Shown here: positions 55,675 to 64,000 of the stretch, one piece after another | Numbering within the stretch: the first letter of the stretch is position 1 | Layout: each line of letters starts with the position of its first letter | Assembly (NCBI GenBank): GCA_013399695.1 | Contig: VXAU01000760.1 | Location: 2,829,602 to 2,893,601, forward strand | Direction: 5' to 3' | Source of the DNA: Formicarius rufipectus | Taxonomy: Eukaryota > Chordata > Aves > Passeriformes > Formicariidae | Length of the DNA stretch: 64,000 bases | Position numbers and translations under genes: made by a program | Notes under the pieces: model-generated | The model's database searches: none | Told to the model about the DNA's origin: nothing | What the model saw: only the letters and a program-made list of their open reading frames with translations

Positions 55675-56699
55675 GGCTCTGTACTACCCTAGAGCTGGAT
55701 TTTCTCTGTTGAATTATGTGTATCTGTGATTCAGTATCCAGCACGTTCAGGGTTTAATTAAAGAAATTCTATTTCATTTCACTCCTGGAGGCTCTTTTTG
55801 ATAGAGGTATCCCTCAAAATACAGCAAGATTAATTCCTTCAGCATTTAAAGTCACATTTCTAAGAATTTAAAAAATTTTCAGTCCCCAATTCATTCCTTC
55901 ATTTAGAAATAAATTGAATCCTACAGCTTCTTGTAGAAATTGAAAAGGAGGAATTTTCCTGTTATATGTGGGTTTATTCTGTTTGTTACAGTGGACAGCA
56001 CAATTCATTGGATTGTTCTGTGAAATGCAAAGGCTGGAAAATACCCAAAGGACAATAGAAAAATTACAATTTTAATTTTTAGATGTTTCCATTCATTCCT
56101 TATACAGTGAGCAAATAATAACAATATGACAACACATTTTCATATTTCAGTCTCTCCGTAAAGAGTAAAAAACACTTCAGAGGGATAATACCCAAAGCAT
56201 TCTGTATTTCCAAAATTAACTATGAAAGGCAGATTATCTGGGCATGTCTGAAAGCTATGAGTAACCTTTGCTCCACAAATATCATATTTCAAAAATGTCA
56301 TGTTCTCCTTATTCAGTAGGGCTTCTGGTGAGGCTATTTCAAGCACTGGACTTCTTGCTTCGAGATGAGAACTGAAGTTACTATGCCTGCATCTCTTGTT
56401 TTTCTTGCAGTTTGATAGCGCTGGATAATTACTTGGTAGCAGAACACCATTAAACACTGAGAGTTCCTGCCCAAGCAGTGAAGTTCACTTTTGTTTTCAA
56501 ATTTCATTTAATTTCATTCATGAAAAATTTTTTTTTCAAATCTTTTTAATTGTTGTGCCTCTAGTTAATCAGTTATGGTAGTTTGGATGGTTCTGATGCA
56601 AACAAGGAGCTGCTAGCACAGCATTCTGAGCTTCCATGGCTAGGGTAGCACCTGTGAGGGCAGAAGATCATGGAGCAAGAGCTGAGTTATCTTCCTCCA

Positions 56700-56750
56700 A
56701 CTCTTCACCGACTCTTCACCGACCGGCTCCGACTCTTCACCGACCCGGCT
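56700..56750 (+). repeat. CpG-bearing minisatellite-like tandem array
   Basis: ACTCTTCACCG occurs at 56700-56710, 56711-56721 and 56732-56742. The intervening ACCGGCTCCG (56722-56731) and trailing ACCCGGCT (56743-56750) resemble each other. The order is A-A-B-A-B', a higher-order pattern. It carries several CpGs in a CpG-poor intron. Confidence 0.85.
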
Positions 56751-59698
56751 GTCTCTTGTGTAACAGAAGCACTTACAAGGGGTTTGTGGTGCACTTTGAG
56801 ATGGATGTTTAAGGGAAACTGCGCTTGGCAGGGAAAGAAAAAGTTCCTACTCCCATTTCTTCCATTTAGGTTTGGATCAGGACCCAAGCGCTCTGACGTA
56901 GGAGTGGCAGAGTCTCCACACAGGTTACTGGCAATGGTTGCACCAAGTAATCTATGTTGAAAAGCTCTTAATTATTCCATGTTTAGAGCAGACAACACAG
57001 CAGTGTGTGTATCACCAGTATGTCTGCCTGGTTTGCTTTTCATAGGAGTTTAGGTTCCCAGCAGGCACCGAACGCTTTTTCTGCCTGATAAATGTCAAGT
57101 ACTTTAAGCAATCTTGCCTGTTCCTCTCTGGAGATTGCCAAATAATCTCCTTTCATGGGGTATGGGATCTTGCCAGGGCTTCTGCATTCATGCACATCTA
57201 TCCCTGCCAAATGTTGGTAACACAGGAACTGCACCAATACTCCCTGCTTCTTTCATTAGCTTTGCACACCTCTGTTTAGATGCAGGATTCCTGGTTTTTT
57301 CCTCTGTTGTTCTGGGCTCGGGCAGTAGTTCATGATCCATATTCCATTATCAGTTGTGCTGTAAAATTCCACCCTTGCCTTGCCATGGAGCTGTTTCAGA
57401 GTAGCAGCCTTTGTTAAATAAATTGAAATGTCTTACATCATAGCTTTCTTAAAGCTAATTCAGTTTGCCTCCTGAATGTTCCCCCTGCAGCTGACGGGAC
57501 TTCCTGGTAGGTACTGAACAATTCCTCTGTTCCCAGTCATGATTAAAAGATTCCTTTCTTATTTACTCTATCCATTTACCTTTATCTTTTCACCAGGAAG
57601 TCTTAGAACACCAAACATTCATGCCCTGTGCTGCATGTAGGAGTTACCTTTTTACTTTTTAAGGTTTATGAAATACCTCAATAATTCAGTTTAAAATTGT
57701 AATTTCAAAAGCCCAATTTGTCAGTAACAGAACACCTCGTAGAAATAGGTAGTTTAATAAAGTAAACTATGGCAGAGGAAAAATGCTTAAGATAGAAAAT
57801 GGAAAGTAAATCACCTTGTCATGTTTTACTCTGTCTCATACAGCAAGATTGGGTCATTTGACCTTTTTGTTGATAATGTCAGCAAGGTATTTTAGGCTAA
57901 TGCTACATATCATGCAATAGCAGATGAGATTTTGTGTGTCACTGTGGTACTTAATTTCAAGCCTTCCAAAAATACAAGACTAGATGGCAGAATGCCAATT
58001 ATTTTTCCTTGACATTTCTCATTTCCTCATTTGTAATGTAATAAGCTGTGAATGTTGCATATGCAAACTTCAGCACCTAAGGACAGGTTTAGACCGTGTA
58101 GCAGAACCCCATCAGCTGAATAAAAAATGGAAGGAAGAAAGAAGAAAACATGCTTTTTCTAGAAATTTGTTTGAAAACACAGTAATTGTAACCACTTTTG
58201 GCTATTTTTAGAAAAAAAAATCAGTTAACACTAGCTTTGAATGGCCAGTGGCACAAGAGCACCTCATGTTTTGATTATTTTGTCCATCATTAACATCTGT
58301 TCAGATAAAGAGATGAAAGAGTGGGAATGTGGCTGTGAGACATTGTCAGCATGACATCCGTGGCACAGAAGTTGCAGAAACCAGCACAGGGATCAGGGAT
58401 CTGAGGACAGCAGAGGAGCAGGGGATGTTTCTGTCTCAGGTATTCATTAGGGAGGATGACGCACAGGGAACTGGAGTTTGAAAGAAGCCTCTGTGTACAA
58501 AATATATGATTTTCAAATGCAGCTAAAATAGAGTTCAGGTCACGTGCAATGTGTTCACAAGTGAACAGGCAGTTTGTGCCAGTTTCATTGACTGTCTCTG
58601 TTTTCACGACAGCAATCTGAACAAGATTGCTTTTGGCAGGGCTGTAAATCAGATTAACAGAGGTGTGGAGACATGATTGAGATCAAGTTTATGTCAATAG
58701 AATATATGCAAATATAATATACAAATAACAGACTAAGCAGAGAGGAAATAGTGATTTAGCTGGAAGCACTGCAACAAAAATCTGCTAGTATTGTCAAAGA
58801 CATCAGGAGTAATATTTTCTGCAAAGCCCAAATGATTCCAGTAGCCTACATCTCATTCCCAAAAGTCTAGCCTAATACATTCAAGAAAATTAATTTGGGT
58901 TAATTAAAAAGACAGATTTAAAATGCATTAGGATATATCCACACAGTGAAAAATTATCAAGCTACCAAACACTCTTATCTGTGGTAGCTTTTGCATGTCC
59001 CTAGCCTGCTGCAAAGTGGAACACATTAATTGGAACCATCATGAAAGCATAATATCATTATTGAGTGGTTCTTTTTTCTCTTAATTCTGGCAAGATTTCT
59101 TTTTCTTTTTGCTTTGTTGTACCTTAGTTATATGTTGAGCTTGAACAAATGCTGCCAACTAACAGTGGTCTCATTAGTTCTTATATGAACTCATGCATAC
59201 ATTCACAGCTCCTTATTCCTAAACTAAACTTGTTTATCATCTGCCTGTTCTGCTATGCCTTGTGGGAATTGAACAGAGGTTATTTAGCAGTTCAAAACAG
59301 AATTCTGACGAAGTGATAACACTGTGTTTGAACCCTCCTCTGATAGCGACCCAATCGCCTTAGTAAGGAGCTTTAATGCAGGTGACTTCCAGCCCTGGGC
59401 TGGAGTCCTCACAGTCTCAAAATATTGTCTGTGAGCTGGTAGAGCAGTGTCTTGCTGCTGGCTTTCATAATATGTCTAAGGTTGCTTCTAAAAAAGGGCG
59501 TTTGACTCCATGAGTACTCCCTGCTTGGTTTCACATTAGGCATTTGCTGACCATTTGCTGATGGTGCAGCAGAAGGTGCCTGGAAATTTCTCTGAGCACT
59601 CAGTTTGCAGTGGCAGATCTGTGAATCTGTAGCTGTGAATTGCAAGGAGCACCAAAGTTTGGAAAGATGGGAAAGCTACCACTCTAAACTGGCCTGTA

Positions 59699-59820
59699 GT
59701 TTAGGGTGGTTTTAGTGGGGTTTATTTTTTTGTTTGTTTCGTTTTTTGTTTTAATTTTTTTGTTGTTGTTGTTCAGCTTCTTTGGGTTTGGTTGGGGTTT
59801 TTTGTTTGTTTGTTTGTTAT
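59699..59820 (+). repeat. T/G-rich low-complexity tract
   Basis: Irregular TTTG, TTG and poly-T units, including TTGTTGTTGTTG and TTTGTTTGTTTG, extend over about 120 bp. The poor complexity explains the long lysine/asparagine-rich open frame on the opposite strand. Confidence 0.8.
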
Positions 59821-60790
59821 TTGGGAAACTTACCCATGAAGTGTCAATAACCTTGTAGGAGGAATATAAACTAAGTTTAATGTGTGTGGTAAATTTAATT
59901 TCTGAATAAGTTTGTTGAATCTGCTTGGGACAAAAACTGATTTCACCTAAACATTTAATGAAGCATATTATTAACCCTAACATTTAATGAGATGTTTTAT
60001 TATCTCTTTACGCAAAGTGAACAAAATGCAATTTCCATAAGTTTCTTTATTGTTTAATTCATAAAGGATAATTTCTAAGAAATCTTTGACCTCTAATTTC
60101 AAATGGATTTAATCACAATGTTTTGATTTATAATTTCAAAGACAAGGTTTCTATAAATAACCTGTATGGAGAGAATCTGTGAGATGCTTTGTTCCTCCTT
60201 GACTTCGCTGAGATTTGTTAATTATAGGATAGAGTCCAGATAAATTATTAGAATTACCTCAACAGTAGATTTTACAGTTTGTGTTTGAGGACTTCTTTCT
60301 TGGTCAGTGCTGAGAGAATTGTTGTGTTTTATGCAAGAAGTTTTGTAATTATATAGGTTTTGATTCATGACTATGTCACTATAGAGTTACATCACTGTCA
60401 TTCCAGTGTGAATGTCCAGGATCTTAACTGTTCTCTTGGAGCCAAAAGGAGTTCATTTTGATACTCAGTGTTATGTCTTTGGCAACTCTTTGGATCTTTA
60501 AAATCCCACAGTGATATTTGAAAAGCATAATATTTAAAAATTAAAAGGTCCCTGTCCCAAAGAGTTTCAGAAAGAACAGATGTCTCAGAGAAAGGGAAGC
60601 TCTCACTAACTACTGGAATGTCAGAGCATTCTGGGGGAACTCTAGAAGTGCTTTGAATAGAATGTTATTTTTATAGTGTTCTACTGATATAACACCAGAG
60701 AAAATAAGCAACAGGCTGGTCTCAGGAAATCTGTTCCAGAATTATGAAACTGTATTGGTGATCCTATGGTTGGCAAAGTGTGCTACATGT

Positions 60791-60823
60791 CTCTGATTAG
60801 TTTATATTTTTTTCTCTTTTCAG
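60791..60823 (+). other. NYAP2: 3' splice site of exon B with branch-point-like motif
   Basis: CTGAT at about 60793-60797 is a plausible branch point. A T-rich tract and TTTTCAG follow, with the AG at 60822-60823. The exon opens with TG, completing the split codon from exon A. The ATG at 60766 lies upstream of this acceptor in the intron and is not a start codon. Confidence 0.88.
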
Positions 60824-61921
60824 TGTCAGCCAAACCAAGACCTCACAGTGATGAATACACAAAGAAGATTCCACCTCCGAAGCCGAAACGAAATCCAAAC
60901 ACTCAGCTAAGCACATCTTTTGACGAAACATATATCAAAAAGCATGGCCCTCTGAAGACAACACTCACTAGGGATGCCTCTTTGTCGCAGGTCAGCAGTC
61001 CTGCTCCAGACACAGAGGAAGAAGAGCCTGTTTATATTGAAATGGTTGGGAATATTCTCAGAGACTTCAAAAAAGACGAGGATGACCAAAGCGAAGCCGT
61101 CTACGAGGAGATGAAATACCCTATATTTGATGATGTAGGCCAAGATTCAAAATGTCAATGTGAATATGACCATCACACTTGTTCTTCTCAGTGTGCTACT
61201 CCCACAGTGCCTGACCTAGATTTCACCAAGTCTTCAGTGCCATCTACTCCCAAGGGCTTGCTTTGTGATATACCCCCTCCATTTCCAAATCTGCTTTCTC
61301 ACAGACCTCCACTGCTGGTGTTCCCACCAGCACCAGTGCAGTGTTCCCCAAATTCTGATGAGTCTCCTCTAACCCCACTAGAGGTCACAAAGCTTCCCGT
61401 TTTAGAAAATGTGTCTTACATAAAACAACAAGCTGGAGCTTCTCCATCTTCTCTGCCACCTCATACACCAGGCCATCAAAAACTGGAGAAAGACCAGACA
61501 GCATCTCATGGAACTAGCACCCCTGGGCACACCTCTTCACCTCCTCATCCTTCTACCTTATACAGAACACAGTCTCCACATGGTTATCCTAAAAGTCACT
61601 CTGCCTCACCTTCTCCTGTCAGTATGGGTAGGTCTCTCACCCCCTTAAGCCTCAAAAGACCTCCACCTTATGACTCTGTACATTCAGGAAGTCTCTCAAG
61701 AAGCTCTCCATCAGTGCCTCATTCTACAGCCAGAAACACATTGCAAGAAGGAGGAAAGATGGTAAATGCCTCGGTCAGTACCTACGGGTCATCATGTCAG
61801 AGTGGTTCCCGCTCGCGGACGCCCACCAGTCCTCTGGAGGAACTAACCAGCCTCTTTACCTCAGGACGAAGTCTCCTGAGGAAGTCCTCCAGTGGCAGAA
61901 GATCTAAGGAACCTGCAGAAA
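60824..61921 (+). CDS. NYAP2: NYAP2 large internal coding exon B (PI3K-binding and proline-rich region)
   Basis: This exon encodes 365 full codons plus split bases, and is recognised as the central part of NYAP2. In order it holds SAKPRPHSDEY; the second proline/lysine module PPPKPKRNPNTQLSTSF (60871-60921); DETYIKKHG; an acidic stretch leading to PVYIEMVGNILRDF with YIEM at 61033-61044; EAVYEEMKYPIFDD with YEEM at 61102-61113; a Cys/His cluster (61153-61194); proline-rich RPPLLVFPPAP; a Ser/Thr/Pro-rich region with many SP and TP sites; PPPY at 61660-61671; and a basic Ser-rich end, RSLLRKSSSGRRSKEPAE. YxxM is the consensus for the p85 SH2 domains, matching the known adaptor role. Proline-rich parts fit SH3- or WAVE-complex-type partners (inference). 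Entry and exit are both phase 1. The stop at 61927-61929 lies beyond the donor, so it is not the real end, and the C-terminal exon is missing from the window. No frame damage is seen. Confidence 0.97.
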
Positions 61922-61927
61922 GTAAGT
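61922..61927 (+). other. NYAP2: 5' splice site after exon B
   Basis: GTAAGT is a consensus donor following CCTGCAGAAA. The exon ends in phase 1 with an A. A Lys codon completed by the next exon would match the family sequence after EPAE. That next exon is not visible before the window ends. Confidence 0.9.
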
Positions 61928-62417
61928 AGTTGATGTAATTTTTCCTCATTCTTTTTACAATGTATCTTTACTAAATCGAATGCTTGCAAAATTAAACCTC
62001 CCAGAAGTCTGAGATATAAAAATCTCTTATATTAATTTCTTGTAACACAAAGAAAAGTTATTATTGTCAAAACTCCTTTAGTCTTCATATTGTTATATTT
62101 TTGAGATTGTTAAGTATGCATACTGCATTACAGAAATACAAGTTGTGGCTTGGTTTTGAGAAGGGAATTAGTTTTCATTAATTTTTCCACAACCGTAAGG
62201 GTTCCATGTAAGTGGAGATCTTCCTACCATGGCACAACCTTCCTTTCTTTATAGATGCTAAGACACAGTCATTGTCCAAACAGCTTGTAGCAAAATAAGC
62301 CAATAGTAGTTACTTGGGTATAATTTTGCAAAGATCCATTGATCACCCTTAACTTGGCCAGTGACCCCAGCAAGTATGATAGCAACCAGAGGTACCAGCT
62401 TAACTTTGATTAAGCCT

Positions 62418-62484
62418 TGGTCAAAGGCTGGAGGTGATGGCCTGGGAGCTCTTTTCCAAATTAAATGATTCTATGACTCTGTGT
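62418..62484 (+). mobile_element. Short CR1 LINE 3' tail
   Basis: Blocks AAAGGCTGGAGGTGATGGCC, TGGGAGCTCTTTTCCAAAT and TAAATGATTCTATGACTCTG match the last 60-70 bp of avian CR1, including the octamer-like ATTCTATG end. It is heavily 5'-truncated and moderately diverged, and lies in the sense orientation in the intron after exon B. Confidence 0.8.
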
Positions 62485-64000
62485 AAGCCGTTCTGCTCCT
62501 TCCCTTTGCCTCCTTCTGTGCAGTGGCACAGACTATCTCCTTCAGCTGGGCTAGTGGAACTGGTTGGGAGATTATGCTCTGGATCAATCTGAAAAGCAAC
62601 ATGGTCTATAACACACCTATAAACCAACACACAGAGAAAAACACTGGAGGAAATTGTGCAGGAAAACCTTAAACCAATATTGACTTGTCATATGCTGTAT
62701 CATAAAATATTTGTCCCACATGTATTCACGTTTATGCCATGTTCGCTTCTGAGCTTGTGAAATACAGAAACTCCTAATGAAATCACAGGAGTCACATATG
62801 TGAGTGAAAGCAGAACCTGGCACCAGTATCTCTGCTGTAAAAATGTTCCTATTCAGTGGTACCAAAGGCAGTTCCTGCAATGGAAGGTCACTCTAACACC
62901 TCTTGTCAGAGTGCAACGTGGACTCATGGTGTTTTCTTCATCAGCTTCAGTAAAATCAGTTTATGACTTAGAAATCTTGTCACCTGACTCATGGAAAAGT
63001 TCTCTTTGGAGAATAGCTGATCTCATGCTTGTGTAGGGACTCTATTATGCCTGTTTGGCAGCTGTAGCATAATAAATATTATATGATAAGTCACTCTGGT
63101 TTATACTTGATAAAGAAAGATATTCTGGTTTCCAGGCTACCATATCACTGCCAAAGAGAGGTGAATTCCACACTGCCTTTTGGTTGTGTTTGTGCCACTC
63201 TCTTACATTACTCACTGCAGTGTGGTCAGATCTCTTTGGGGCACACTCAGGGGGCTCACAAGAACATCCCCTCTGGGTTTCTAAGGGCAGAGGTTGTCTG
63301 TCTCAAACCTCTGCAGCTCAGTGAGTATATCGCAATGTGTATGTATGGAGAAGATTGGTGGCAAAGGGTCAGATTGGCGTACAACATGTTCCTCCTGACT
63401 CATGGACTCCACCATCCCAGCCTCAGCAGTATTATTCTTATTTATTTCTGTGCACATCAGGAATGATGACTCTGAAATCAGAATGCAGAGGTGAGAATTG
63501 ACATAGCAAGATACTGTGAATACTAGTTGGTGCAACAATTTGCTTAATTTGTCTTTATTATTTTCATGGCTGCAATCACTAATCCTGTTTTGTGAAAGCC
63601 TCAGCATCATGATTCAGTAGGGTTTCATTAATTGATTGCAGCAGTAAAAATACAGTAACGCCAGATTTGTGTGCTGGATGGGACCAAGTTTGTATCTAAA
63701 AGGCAAGATGATTCTTGTAAATGGAAACAATTGTGAGGCATGCGATGTGACATTTATAAATAATTTTAGTGAAGCATTAGAGAGACTTTGGCAAAGTGTA
63801 CGTAATACTGAACATTATTAAATATGCTTCTTATTCAGAAGTGAGCAGAAATCCCCTGTAAACCCCATGCCACACCAGATCTACCTGCTGAGCTTTGTAA
63901 GGTTTTACAATCACCAGTGTAAGCAGATTTGGAATTTGTAGAAATTCCTGCAATGAAGTCCTGGGAAATTTCAGTATATCCATGCTGATGTCTCATACCT

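Larger units (their letters stand above)
40959..60823 (+). other. NYAP2: NYAP2 intron between exons A and B (about 19.9 kb)
   Basis: This is a phase-1 GT-AG intron. I found no coding exon in it. Visible content: an imperfect 27-bp duplication (41.95 kb), nested inverted repeats (42.4 kb), GC- and CpG-richer blocks (45.65-46.62 and 48.9-49.05 kb), a decayed minus-strand CR1 tail (55.5 kb), an alternating purine/pyrimidine repeat (55.63 kb), a small CpG-bearing minisatellite (56.7 kb) and a T/G-rich tract (59.7 kb). Several open frames of 100-167 codons occur around 43.9-46.6 and 53.9-54.5 kb, often on both strands or in several frames at once. None resembles a protein I know. The remaining stretches show nothing I can name. 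Confidence 0.9.
61922..64000 (+). other. NYAP2: NYAP2 intron downstream of exon B (3' end outside window)
   Basis: This is the start of the next intron, non-coding as far as I can see. It contains a short CR1 tail at 62418-62484. The frames open here, for example 63083-63466 on + and 63281-63610 on -, are of chance length and overlap each other on opposite strands. I do not see the C-terminal NYAP2 exon. Confidence 0.85.

Noticed and set aside
59684..59983. 99-codon minus-strand frame rich in Lys, Asn, Gln and Pro
   Set aside because: It is the translation of a T/G-rich low-complexity tract.
60766..60823. In-frame ATG upstream of exon B that would extend the reading frame
   Set aside because: It lies before the TTTTCAG acceptor, the encoded residues do not resemble NYAP2, and the match to the family starts exactly at 60824.

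Overview
This window is vertebrate nuclear DNA, most likely from a bird. It is AT-rich and CpG-poor. Its two real coding segments are internal exons with GT-AG splice sites, separated by an intron of about 19.9 kb. The only interspersed repeats I can name are short 5'-truncated CR1 LINE tails, the typical avian/reptilian repeat. I see nothing bacterial or viral: no operons, no CRISPR, no tRNA or rRNA genes, and no intact transposon or retrovirus. The exact species cannot be read from the sequence.

The one gene I can support is NYAP2 (neuronal tyrosine-phosphorylated phosphoinositide-3-kinase adaptor 2) on the + strand. Positions 1-40659 are intron, and the exon carrying the start codon and N-terminal part was not found here. 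Exon A is 40660-40958 (299 bp). Positions 40959-60823 are intron. Exon B is 60824-61921 (1098 bp). Positions 61922-64000 are the start of the next intron. The last coding exon(s) lie downstream of the window. Splice phases agree (phase 2 into A, phase 1 from A to B, phase 1 out of B), and the joined frame is open with no indels. Exon A supplies a conserved N-terminal segment and a proline/lysine module. Exon B supplies a second copy of that module, two YxxM motifs for the PI3K p85 subunit, proline-rich stretches, a PPxY motif and a Ser/Pro-rich tail.

The rest is intronic. Visible content there: three eroded CR1 tails (31.6, 55.5 and 62.4 kb), simple repeats (TA, CA/TA, TG, T/C, A/C and T/G tracts), a 51-nt pyrimidine tract containing a canonical minus-strand G-quadruplex pattern (15.2 kb), a near-perfect palindrome (18.0 kb), nested inverted repeats (42.4 kb), a CpG-bearing minisatellite (56.7 kb), and three CpG-retaining blocks (20.0-20.5, 46.3-46.6 and 48.9-49.1 kb) that are the best candidates for cis-regulatory elements. 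Most open frames over 60 codons in the introns are at the level expected by chance and are not called as genes.

I did not find an undescribed biological system. The most useful leads are the duplicated PPPKPKR module facing across the central intron, a Cys/His cluster in exon B, and the CpG-retaining intronic blocks.
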